Source: an uncultured Draconibacterium sp. (GTDB lineage Bacteria > Bacteroidota > Bacteroidia > Bacteroidales > Prolixibacteraceae). Taken from it: a stretch of 64,000 nt of DNA. Position numbers and translations under genes: made by a program. The notes below the pieces were generated by a model that worked only from the letters and a program-made list of their open reading frames with translations, searched no databases and was not told where the DNA came from. The DNA is taken from assembly GCA_947492175.1 (NCBI GenBank), contig CANLMQ010000003.1, forward strand, positions 1-64,000. Reading direction: 5' to 3'. Below are positions 33,145 through 42,158 of this stretch, piece after piece (positions within the stretch are counted from its first letter, which is position 1; every line of letters begins with the position of its first letter).

Positions 33145-36100
33145 TTACTTTTTTTCGCGAACAATAATTAGAAATCCTTTACCTTTTGGTACAGTTATCT
33201 TTTCATTTGGAGCCCATTTGTTTTCATCCTGATATCCTTCAATTGCAGGAGCATAGAACTCTGCTTTCGATTGTTTTAGGCCAATTGTTTCCCAGTTAAT
33301 GTCCAGTTTAACTTCATCATCATTTTGAGCCCAGGTTGCAATTGCGATTAATGTCTGTTTTCCTTTTTTTACATAGGCTGTTGCATACGTATCTTTACTG
33401 CCTGTTTTTACCGGATTGTTGGAATCCCAGTACCCAATCATTTCACTTTGTTTCATACCGAAGTTATCCCACGCTTTCCACAAAGGAGATACGTTTACTC
33501 TTGGAGCACGTCCTGTCATTCCGAAAATCATTCCACGCCACGGATTTCCTCCATCCTGTAGCATTTCGCCCATTAATCCAAATGGTAATCCTGAGGTTTC
33601 AATCAACCAGAAATCGGGTGGCAGATTGTAATCGAAATACTCTCCAAACCAAAGCCTGTCGATGTATGGAAGATGTTCGAGGTAAAGATTTGCACTGTTG
33701 GCAAAACCATCGCGCGGATTGTACTGATTGGCTGAGTGCAGGTCGATTAAAGCTCCTGGATTTCCACGTTCCAGAACCTTGCGAATACGTTTCATAGAGG
33801 TGCGGTCAAATGCTAAATCATCAATGTAAACACCATCGATACCTACATTTTTAACCAACCAGTTTAGTCCTTCAATATAGAAATTATGCCAACGCGAAAT
33901 TCCGGTATTTACAACTGCTGCATCTTTAATAGACGGAACAAACCAGGCCGCCATGTAATTCGGATCGAGGTGTTCCTGTAGCCACGAAAATCCGCCTCCT
34001 TTACCATACGAAAAAATCTCTTCACCTAAACTGCGAAGCATAAATAGTTCCGGTGCTTTATTGGTTAACTCGCGTACAGTGTAATAGATTTTTACCTTGG
34101 TATCTTTCGAGTGGGCTTCATCAATATAAGCTTTCATTTTAGCCGGTATAAAAAACGGGTAATTGATGAACGAATTGATTTTATTGGCATGGTGAAGATT
34201 AATGGTATTTGCACCGTGAGCAAGTGCAGTGTCAACAGGTACCGAACTGTGGTAGTAACGGTTATGCCAGTGTTTTTTTGTATCAACCGGGCGAAAAGGA
34301 GTGATAAGTAGATTAAAGTAGTAATGAAGTTGCTCTCCTTTTTTTATAGTACGGCTTCCCGAATACGAATTCAACGTTACGGTATTTTTCCCGGATGAAG
34401 TGATATTTATACCACCTTTGCCATCGTTATACCATGAGTCAGGCATATACAAAGGTTTGTCCTGATAGAAATTTGTATTTAATGGCCTTACGTAATTGTT
34501 ATCGGTAAATCGAGCCTGAATACCGGCATTCACATCTCCAATCCATGGGCCGTCCTGGTTTTTCTCAACTGCCCATTTCCAGTTTATTTCTTTGGAACGA
34601 AAACCTCCTTTTTCGCCCAGTCCCATCATGTATTTTGCGGCATTCGGTTGTAGAGGTATTTCAAGGCCTATGTCATTAATTTCAAGGTCTTTTGTGGCGG
34701 TAAGAATTAATTTGTAGTTGATGTTGCCGTCAAACTCCATTTGCACCTTACCTGTCATTTGTAAACCGGGCATTTCGTTTTTAATGTCCCAGGCAATGGC
34801 ACCTTCTTTTTGTTTTATCATTTTAAAGGATGGCGCTGTCCATTCTTGTTTTCCTTCAGTTGTTTGCACGAAAAGATCAATCGGAGCAGCCAGAATTTCT
34901 TTACCCTCATTTTGAATCCGGGTTACACTTTCCGAAAAATAGCTTTGAATACTTTCTGGGAAACCGTTTTTGCCAAACGTAACTTCACGGCCCAGACATT
35001 TCACTTTGTTTCCGTTTATCTCTAAAGCCGGATAAGGGGCTACAATTTCATCATCTTCGGCAATGGTTGAGTTTAACCAGCGAAGTCTCGATAAACGTTC
35101 AGGATTGTTATCTCCCGAGTTGGCTATGGCAAATTCTGAGACCTGTAATTTAACCCGAACCTGGGTTTCGGGCATAGATTCAGGTTTTACAAATACGGTA
35201 CATTCATATTCTCCGGCTGTAATTTCGACAGGCAGTTCAACTCCCATCCACAATGGCTGAACGTGCCCTTTGGCAACCTTGTAAGTCTTTTTAAATGGTT
35301 TTCCTTCCCAGTCAATTCCTTCCGTGTTAAAACAAGTAAAGGCGTTGGCATCAAGCACTGTATTTCCATTTTGGCTTAGTCCTGAGAATTTAACCTCTAT
35401 ATTACTAAGGTCTTTTTGTGCTGCAAAACAACCAATCTGAAACGTGAAATATTCACCTTTCTGCACTTTTGCTGTAAATTCAGATTTAACTCCGTCCTGT
35501 ATCCATTTTAACGGAAGGTCGGTGGTCATTCGAATAGAATTCTCCCGCACTTCGGGGAAAAGTAAATACTCTGAACCCGGGTGTTCTTGAATAATCTGAC
35601 TGGTTTCTTCGCGTGTAGCGATAATTTCCATCGGGTAAAATGAATTAAACGGATCAATAGCCTGAAACTCTAATAACTCCGATTTTGGAAGTTGGGAAAA
35701 ATTACTGGATGCCGCTTTAGCTTTAGCAAGCCAGTTTTTTTCTGCTTTTGAAACAAACCCTGGATAACTCACCTTCGGATAGTTACTGCGGCCATGCATT
35801 TTATGTTTCAGGTAATAAATGTAATATTTCCCTGGCACGGATTGAGCCTGAAACAAGATGTCGCCATATTCTCTGTTAACAGATGCAGGGTAAATATTCT
35901 TAATTTGTTTGCCAGTTGAGGCATCAACTATTATTATTCCCTTCTCCTGCGGATTAAGGTCTCTTCTTCTCCAGGGGATGTGCGCCCATACAACATCGGC
36001 CTGTTCATTTACTTTAATAACTACTCTGTGGTTTCCCAAAGAGTCTGCATCCCAGTTTCCGGTTCCGTAAAGATCTGGGTTTAGTAATGTTTTTTCCTGA

Positions 36101-36159
36101 GCAGTAACCAATGCCACAGAAGAGAAAAAGAACAGGATTAGTAAATTTAGTAGTTTCAT
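33145..36159 (-). CDS. large secreted protein with glycoside-hydrolase-like TIM barrel (DUF6067-like)
   Basis: A 1004-residue protein with a signal peptide (to ~residue 20, VTAQ). The first ~600 residues are beta-sandwich-like modules (an N-terminal region with HIPWRRRDLNPQEKGIIIVD, then LLFPEVRENSIRMTTDLPLK). Residues ~650-900 look like a TIM barrel with FIPAKMKAYIDEAHSKDTKV, GIDGVYIDDLAFDRTSMKRI and LPPDFWLIETSGLPFG; the aspartates of YIDD are candidate catalytic residues. A closing beta domain ends the protein. I recall this layout as a DUF6067-type putative glycoside hydrolase with no known specificity. It is coupled to the M1 peptidase gene (6 bases). Confidence 0.7.
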   Translation of the reverse strand: MKLLNLLILFFFSSVALVTAQEKTLLNPDLYGTGNWDADSLGNHRVVIKVNEQADVVWAHIPWRRRDLNPQEKGIIIVDASTGKQIKNIYPASVNREYGDILFQAQSVPGKYYIYYLKHKMHGRSNYPKVSYPGFVSKAEKNWLAKAKAASSNFSQLPKSELLEFQAIDPFNSFYPMEIIATREETSQIIQEHPGSEYLLFPEVRENSIRMTTDLPLKWIQDGVKSEFTAKVQKGEYFTFQIGCFAAQKDLSNIEVKFSGLSQNGNTVLDANAFTCFNTEGIDWEGKPFKKTYKVAKGHVQPLWMGVELPVEITAGEYECTVFVKPESMPETQVRVKLQVSEFAIANSGDNNPERLSRLRWLNSTIAEDDEIVAPYPALEINGNKVKCLGREVTFGKNGFPESIQSYFSESVTRIQNEGKEILAAPIDLFVQTTEGKQEWTAPSFKMIKQKEGAIAWDIKNEMPGLQMTGKVQMEFDGNINYKLILTATKDLEINDIGLEIPLQPNAAKYMMGLGEKGGFRSKEINWKWAVEKNQDGPWIGDVNAGIQARFTDNNYVRPLNTNFYQDKPLYMPDSWYNDGKGGINITSSGKNTVTLNSYSGSRTIKKGEQLHYYFNLLITPFRPVDTKKHWHNRYYHSSVPVDTALAHGANTINLHHANKINSFINYPFFIPAKMKAYIDEAHSKDTKVKIYYTVRELTNKAPELFMLRSLGEEIFSYGKGGGFSWLQEHLDPNYMAAWFVPSIKDAAVVNTGISRWHNFYIEGLNWLVKNVGIDGVYIDDLAFDRTSMKRIRKVLERGNPGALIDLHSANQYNPRDGFANSANLYLEHLPYIDRLWFGEYFDYNLPPDFWLIETSGLPFGLMGEMLQDGGNPWRGMIFGMTGRAPRVNVSPLWKAWDNFGMKQSEMIGYWDSNNPVKTGSKDTYATAYVKKGKQTLIAIATWAQNDDEVKLDINWETIGLKQSKAEFYAPAIEGYQDENKWAPNEKITVPKGKGFLIIVREKK

Positions 36160-36290
36160 GTTGTTGTTGTTTTATTAACCTAAACAAGGTTATTGTAAAT
36201 ACTGTAGTAATAATTTGGTGCTGAAATCTAATGTTTCGGCTTTATGATTTATGGATAAAGAAACGGGTTGAATACATCTCATTAAGTTTC

Positions 36291-39200
36291 TTAGTTTATT
36301 TCAGAAATAGCCACAATCAGGGCAAAACCGGTATCTACGAACTTTGGATTAAACAGTGTCCCTCCGTTCTGAGTCTTTATTTCATTTAGTATCTTGTTTG
36401 CCTCTTTAGTATCGTCAGTCAGCATTGCATAGCACCAGGCTGCAATAAGGTTATCAGCCGCTTTTATTTTCCATTGATCCAGTAGTTGTTGAGCTTCTTG
36501 CTTTTTGCCGTTTTTATTTAGCAGGATAGCTTCCAGATATTGACCTGAGGAGAAGTCAGAGGTATTTGCAGAGAAATTCAAAATTGCAGTTTCCAGCTGC
36601 TTTGCTTTTTTTGAATTTCCTTTTTTATGCCAATACAAACTTTCCAGGTAATCTTCAATTCTTTCATCGGTATCGTATGGTTTCCCAACACCAAGATTTT
36701 CGGGCCACTGGCGGGCCTGGTTTATTCTGGATAAAGCACTCTTGTTTTTGTTGTTTTTTAGCTGGTTTACTACGTCCATTATACAAGCCTGGCGATAAGT
36801 AATACGTCCGGCGCTGGCACCTTCGTTCGGAAGAATATTGGTTTCGGTAAGCACTTTAAGCGATTCCTGGTATTTCTCTGATATCAGTAAGGTTTTAGCT
36901 TTTTGATAAGCGAGAACATAGTTGTTGGGGAATTTTACAAATCCCTTGTCTGCCCATTCAAGTGCTTCATGAAACTTTTGTTTCGATTCATAATAATTCG
37001 ATAAAGCCAGATAAGAGCGCCATTCATCTTGATTCAGCTCCATGGCTTTTAGCAAATCGCGTTCTCCATTGTAACCCGATTCGTTCTGTAATAAACTAAA
37101 ACGGGTAAGGTAAAAGGCAAAATAATCAGGTTGATTGCCGCACTCATTAAAGTATTTTATGGCTTTGGTAGTGCAACCCTTCGACCAGTATATTAAACCT
37201 AGATAATACTTCGTTTTCCAATGGGAATTCTGAGTTAGTGCCCAATTTAAAACTTCTGCAGTTTCTTGGCGCGACGGATAAACCAGGTTAGGAGAAGCCT
37301 CGGTGGCCTGTTGCAAATAATCTTTGTTTCCCGAAAGATACGCAAGCCAGTAATTTATGATTGGTGTTTTGGGGCTCTTTTCCAGTATTTTTATAGCTTT
37401 TTCTTTTAGCCCCAATCCGGAATAGGCTATTGCTTGCTCCAGACAAATTTCATGTGGCATTTCGTAGTTCAGTACTACCGAAAAATCGTTTTCTTTTTCA
37501 AATTGGGCAAACGTATTTAACGGATCAATTTTAAGAATTTGCTCCAGGGTTTCAATTCGCTTGTTTTGCAATCCTTTTTGTTCAAACACGAGGGCTTTAA
37601 TCTTCAGTGCATTGATATTGTTTTGATTGTAATCGAGGGCTTCATTTGCATACCTGAGACTTTTATTTGTTTCTCCATCGGTAAAGAAGATGGATGAGAT
37701 CTGGGTATAAGCCAAGGACCTGAATTCCATTGACCGGGCAGCCATGCTAAAGGCATCCAGTGCATCGTATTTCTTGTCCAGCTTTAAACTTATAAGTCCA
37801 AAATTATAGTTGGCTTCAGGATTATATGTATCGTTCGACAAAGCTTTTAATGTAAATTCACTTGCTTTTTGGTATTCCATTTTTCGATACAGTAATCCTG
37901 CCATTTTGGTAAGAGCACCTGTATGAAATGGATTTTTTCCGAGAACCTGAGTATAGCCTTCTTCCGCCTTTTTATAAAACCTTTGTTTTTCCAATTCCAG
38001 GCCGGCGGTAAACAAACCATCAGTTGATTCCCAATTAAATTTATCCCTAATTTCAGTGGGTTTTGATAGTATTCTTTCCTTACTATCTTTTGTACAATAA
38101 GAAACAATATCTCCTATTTTAACCTGAATGTTTTCCGCTTCTGTTTCGTATTCATCCACAAATGCCTCAGTAGGTTTTAGACTTATTTTCTTTCTTGCAA
38201 TTTCTTGTCCGTCAGCCCAAATAATTATTTCATCGGAGATAATTTGATTGGCACAAAATCCGACTTTAACCACACCTTTGTTTTTCTCAACGTTTAACGA
38301 TCCGTATTCGTCGGCTTTTACCATTCCTCCAATTCCTTTTACTGGGAACCATATTTCATTAAATTTATGTTCAGAGCCTGCATTGAAAAACAAATGTTTG
38401 TACGGAGATTCGGTACTTTTTTGTGCTGCTTGATTGAATAACAGTCCGGTTTGAATTTCGGTATATTGAACGTTTCCGGGATCTGTGAGAAGATCGGCCC
38501 AAATTTCTCCTTCTCTTGAAAGTGCCCAAAGCCAGATTTTTTGTCCCGGTTTTTCGTCGTATGGCGACCAGTGTCCCAACCCAAAATTCTTATTTCTGAA
38601 ATAGCACAGGAAATGTTCGGCATATTCTCCCAGAACATGGTAGGATTTTGGGCCGCCAAAATTATTGTTTTTATAAAGCGAAATGTCTGTTCCTTGTTTG
38701 TTTATGGGCCAGGGCGAAGCTTCTCCGCCGTGACCAATTTCCGTTTTACCCGGGAAGTAGTATTCGAGGTCATCTGTTGCATCAACTGATGCTGTCATCC
38801 AGTTATACAACGAACTGTTTAAATCCGACGGATTATACCAAATGGCTTTTGTTTCAAAATAAGATTTGTCAGGCTCAAGACGAATCTCAACTCTCCATTC
38901 GGTACGCGATGTAATGTCGGGAGCACCTACAAAACAGCTTACACTTCCGTCGGTGTTTTCTTTTAAAAGGTAATTTACCGGAGAAGCTGTAGTTGGAGCA
39001 TGACCAATTGATCCAAAATTGAATTCAATTCCCCCTGATGTCCAGGCTCCACGCATGGCAATGTCTCTGAATTTTACTACTTTATTAAAATATATGAATT
39101 CTTCGCCAGTTGATTTTTCAATTGCGCCGAGAACTTTACCTCCAATTTCGGGAGCAACCAAAACTTTAATGTATTTGTTTTCCAGTGTTACAATTTTCCA

Positions 39201-39401
39201 TTCTTGTTGTTTGGCGGTGTTTGTAAACCCGTCGAAACGATAATAGGGATAGTATTGTGTGATGTGTGCCACCGGATCGGGATCGGAATATGGATAGGTT
39301 TTAAAATCAACTACTTGTTCTGATATTGTTGCCTTTTGGCAGAATGCAGTTTGCTGAGAAAAAAGCAGAACGGCACAAAAAACAATGAACATTATTTTCA
39401 T
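36291..39401 (-). CDS. DUF5107 domain protein with C-terminal TPR array
   Basis: A 1036-residue secreted protein (signal to ~residue 21, AFCQ). Residues ~30-360 form a DUF5107-type galactose-mutarotase-like beta-sandwich (LENKYIKVLVAPEIGGKVLG, GGIEFNFGSIGHAP). From ~480 to the end it is built of TPR-like helical repeats (YKKAEEGYTQVLGKNPFHTG, PEANYNFGLISLKLDKKYDA and many more). Proteins of this type occur in Bacteroidota carbohydrate loci and are thought to be carbohydrate-active or binding, without proven activity. It follows the sulfotransferase gene by 91 bases. Confidence 0.8.
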   Translation of the reverse strand: MKIMFIVFCAVLLFSQQTAFCQKATISEQVVDFKTYPYSDPDPVAHITQYYPYYRFDGFTNTAKQQEWKIVTLENKYIKVLVAPEIGGKVLGAIEKSTGEEFIYFNKVVKFRDIAMRGAWTSGGIEFNFGSIGHAPTTASPVNYLLKENTDGSVSCFVGAPDITSRTEWRVEIRLEPDKSYFETKAIWYNPSDLNSSLYNWMTASVDATDDLEYYFPGKTEIGHGGEASPWPINKQGTDISLYKNNNFGGPKSYHVLGEYAEHFLCYFRNKNFGLGHWSPYDEKPGQKIWLWALSREGEIWADLLTDPGNVQYTEIQTGLLFNQAAQKSTESPYKHLFFNAGSEHKFNEIWFPVKGIGGMVKADEYGSLNVEKNKGVVKVGFCANQIISDEIIIWADGQEIARKKISLKPTEAFVDEYETEAENIQVKIGDIVSYCTKDSKERILSKPTEIRDKFNWESTDGLFTAGLELEKQRFYKKAEEGYTQVLGKNPFHTGALTKMAGLLYRKMEYQKASEFTLKALSNDTYNPEANYNFGLISLKLDKKYDALDAFSMAARSMEFRSLAYTQISSIFFTDGETNKSLRYANEALDYNQNNINALKIKALVFEQKGLQNKRIETLEQILKIDPLNTFAQFEKENDFSVVLNYEMPHEICLEQAIAYSGLGLKEKAIKILEKSPKTPIINYWLAYLSGNKDYLQQATEASPNLVYPSRQETAEVLNWALTQNSHWKTKYYLGLIYWSKGCTTKAIKYFNECGNQPDYFAFYLTRFSLLQNESGYNGERDLLKAMELNQDEWRSYLALSNYYESKQKFHEALEWADKGFVKFPNNYVLAYQKAKTLLISEKYQESLKVLTETNILPNEGASAGRITYRQACIMDVVNQLKNNKNKSALSRINQARQWPENLGVGKPYDTDERIEDYLESLYWHKKGNSKKAKQLETAILNFSANTSDFSSGQYLEAILLNKNGKKQEAQQLLDQWKIKAADNLIAAWCYAMLTDDTKEANKILNEIKTQNGGTLFNPKFVDTGFALIVAISEIN

Positions 39402-39492
39402 GATGAATGGTTTTATTTGATTTAGATTGCCCCTGTGTTATTGAAAACCAGGCAAAAGCAATGGTAAAGATTAATAAAGAATGAAGTATATA

Positions 39493-40518
39493 TTATTGTA
39501 ATATAAATTCAGATCGTGCTTGTATTTCTTTTAACAGAAGCTCTTGTCCTTTTCTCAATATAACTCCTTGTGGATCAATAGATTTTAGAGCCCTTTCTTT
39601 TAGGTATTTGTTTTCTTTATCAAATTGGTTGAGTTCGTCAGAAGTAAATGGTCTGCCATTTATTATTCCTGTTTTCTCCAACCTGTAATCCAGTTTCTCA
39701 AGAATGGTTCCTGCCAGTTTTTCAAAAATCCCGACTTCCAATTCGCTCAGTTCTTTTTTGTATTTATTGAAATTTGTCTTCAATATTGGTTTTGTAACGT
39801 TGGCCCACATTTTTCCGGCTACAGCTGTGTTTTTCGATTCTTCAGATTTGTAAAAATCGAATACATTGGGATTGAATTGAATATTCAGAAACTGACTTAG
39901 CTTTTTCATTTCTTCCTCAGGTGAATGAATGAGGTTTTCGTAGCTGAGTTGGATGTAGCGATCACTTCCAACTTTTTCTTTTAAAGCCAGACATGATTCC
40001 TGGTTGTTTTTCCACTGATTTGCAATGTGATAAACATGTTTTTCTCCTACAATTGCTTTTTTAAATGAACATGCCACATCGCGCCCGTCGCGGTATAAAT
40101 GTATATACAACGGACGAATTCCGGCTTGCTCCAGATCATCGGCATACTGAATGTTTGCCATACTTTTACAGGCCCAAAACGATGCATTGTCCTTCTTTGC
40201 CTTTAAGTCATAGATCACCTTAAAAACTTCAATAAGACTATTTGATTTGCAGAGTGAATAAATGTTTTGCCGATCCAGATTAATTCCTTCCCAGGCCACA
40301 GGATTTCGTTCTACAAGTGTGCAAACATCGTCGATCAATTTCAGAAAAGATCGTTTGCTGTCAAGGTTTCCGTATATGGGAAGCAATGGCGTAAAACGTT
40401 GTAAAATATGTGGCGGGTGAGGAGCTGTTATTTCGTCAAACTGGTTCAGCATTAAACGAAGCAAGTTTGATCCTGAACGCTGTGTGCCGATTATTTGTAT
40501 AGGTTGTATGTGGTTCAT
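39493..40518 (-). CDS. PAPS-type sulfotransferase family protein
   Basis: A 341-residue sulfotransferase fold protein with no signal peptide, so cytoplasmic. The 5'-phosphosulfate loop is GTQRSGSNLLRLML (from residue 11) and the 3'-phosphate-binding motif is around HLYRDGRDVACSFKKAI (~140-155). Such enzymes move sulfate from PAPS to a hydroxyl or amine on a sugar, lipid or peptide. It lies 24 bases after the arylsulfotransferase-like gene within a SusC/SusD locus, where sulfatases are usual and sulfotransferases are not. The acceptor is unknown. No PAPS-synthesis genes are in the window. Confidence 0.88.
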   Translation of the reverse strand: MNHIQPIQIIGTQRSGSNLLRLMLNQFDEITAPHPPHILQRFTPLLPIYGNLDSKRSFLKLIDDVCTLVERNPVAWEGINLDRQNIYSLCKSNSLIEVFKVIYDLKAKKDNASFWACKSMANIQYADDLEQAGIRPLYIHLYRDGRDVACSFKKAIVGEKHVYHIANQWKNNQESCLALKEKVGSDRYIQLSYENLIHSPEEEMKKLSQFLNIQFNPNVFDFYKSEESKNTAVAGKMWANVTKPILKTNFNKYKKELSELEVGIFEKLAGTILEKLDYRLEKTGIINGRPFTSDELNQFDKENKYLKERALKSIDPQGVILRKGQELLLKEIQARSEFILQ

Positions 40519-40542
40519 CGTTGTTGTTTTATTGAATTTGAA

Positions 40543-42030
40543 CTACTCTTTGGTAAAGTATTTATCCCAGATTTTTGCGGGTATATATTCTGCCCGGTAT
40601 GGAACAAACGGAGAGTTAAGCTCCCACAATATTTCGCCTTCTCTGTCGGTAATAAGTACCGATCCGGTTTTTGAGCTGGTTTGCAACAAATTTCCATTTT
40701 CCAGGAGATAGGCGTTTCCCATCCGCGAAGTATATTTCTCGGTGGGTAAAGGCGCATTAATTTTGGTGGTTGCCGTCATGGTTGCAGTGTCGAGCGAAAA
40801 TGACAAAGCGCGCGATTCTTCTCTGAAGAGGTTATTGTCGAAGAGCATGTAATCGCCTTCAGAATTAATATTAATGGCGTGTTGAAAAGAAAAGAGGGAA
40901 GAGGTGTCTATTTTAAAGTCACCGTTTCTGCCAAATTTCCACATTAATTCGCCGGTTTTTGAATTTACTTTCCAAATCTGATCTTCAATTGCCACTGATG
41001 CAAGGTAGTTTCCGTCAGTATCAAAATTCAGGGCATTCATATGAAAGCGGTCGTAGGCAAATTCTTTCATTAAGGAATCATTTTTTATATCCCATGAATC
41101 CCAAACTGACCAGTTCCAGATCTCTTTGCCAGTGGTGTCCATTACCAGAATTCCATCGCCTCCCAGGGTATCCAACCCGGTTCCATTAATTTCTGTCATA
41201 TCGTAGGGGAGCGTACTTCTGTACAGGGTGTGTATGTGGTTGTTTTCATCCATCCTAATATCGTGATGAATAATTTTATAATCATCCTTTTTGTCAAGAT
41301 CGAGTCTCCAGAGTACATTCCCGGTGAGGTCAATTTCAACCAGTGCGGTTCCCCCGGCAAATCCAATTTTACCCCTGCGCATTGGCTTTTGTATTTCTTC
41401 CAGTATTTTACGGTGTTCTTTGGGTTTGTCATCAATTACGTCCTTTTTCGGGGGACGCAACATGGCAAGAATTGTTCCGCGGGGAGTTAAGGTAGCTGCA
41501 CGTACACCGATATCGTCAACCTGCCAGTGCCAGCAAATATCTCCTTTAGCGTTTACCAAAGCAATATATCCGGGCATTCGGGCATAACAAAGCATAATTA
41601 ATCCATCGCCAAAAGCTTTTGCATCGTGTGGTCTGTTTTCCTGCACCCAGTTAAAATCTAACCAGGGAGATTGTGCTCTTGTTTTAAATGATAAGATTTT
41701 AGATTTTGAATTCACAAATCGGTCAATAATAATTTGATATTCATAGGTTGCGCCGGTTTCGAGCAGCAACAGGTTAACTTTATGGTTTGTAGATATTTTT
41801 GTCTTTTGAGTTCGAAATTTATTTGAAGAACCTTTTTGCCAGTAACGTATAAAAATGCTTGCCGGTTTATCAAGTTCCACATTAATCTCTTCCTGAAAGG
41901 CATAATTATGGGGCGAGGTTAATTGAATATTTTTAATAGCTACTGTTTGTGGATAAATCACAAACAGCCCAATAATTAAGGTCAAAACCCCAATCCCAAG
42001 TACAATCCAAATTCTATATCTCTTATCCAT
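40543..42030 (-). CDS. arylsulfotransferase (ASST)-like protein, membrane-anchored
   Basis: A 495-residue protein with an N-terminal membrane anchor (residues 8-28), a beta-sandwich (~30-118) and a beta-propeller of the ASST type. Histidines expected at the active-site funnel are present: HHD (255-257), RFHMNAL (His330) and FQHAINI (His384, in the position of the sulfated catalytic histidine). The arginine that normally follows the second motif is not seen; the sequence there is YLASVAIEDQIWKV. ASST enzymes transfer sulfate between phenolic compounds without PAPS. The missing arginine makes activity uncertain. The gene is just downstream of susD (128 bases) and upstream of a PAPS-type sulfotransferase gene. 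Confidence 0.78.
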   Translation of the reverse strand: MDKRYRIWIVLGIGVLTLIIGLFVIYPQTVAIKNIQLTSPHNYAFQEEINVELDKPASIFIRYWQKGSSNKFRTQKTKISTNHKVNLLLLETGATYEYQIIIDRFVNSKSKILSFKTRAQSPWLDFNWVQENRPHDAKAFGDGLIMLCYARMPGYIALVNAKGDICWHWQVDDIGVRAATLTPRGTILAMLRPPKKDVIDDKPKEHRKILEEIQKPMRRGKIGFAGGTALVEIDLTGNVLWRLDLDKKDDYKIIHHDIRMDENNHIHTLYRSTLPYDMTEINGTGLDTLGGDGILVMDTTGKEIWNWSVWDSWDIKNDSLMKEFAYDRFHMNALNFDTDGNYLASVAIEDQIWKVNSKTGELMWKFGRNGDFKIDTSSLFSFQHAININSEGDYMLFDNNLFREESRALSFSLDTATMTATTKINAPLPTEKYTSRMGNAYLLENGNLLQTSSKTGSVLITDREGEILWELNSPFVPYRAEYIPAKIWDKYFTKE

Positions 42031-42158
42031 TTAGTCCTTAATTGTGAAATATTTATATGACTAATAAATTAACTGTGGAGAATAACCGCCGAAATTTGAC
42101 TTTCGACGGTTATTAAATAGTCCATCAGTATTTTAACTGAATGAATCATTTTTGTTTA

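Noticed and set aside
33336..33797. 153-codon plus-strand frame
   Set aside because: It is antisense to the DUF6067-like gene, with no protein-like features.
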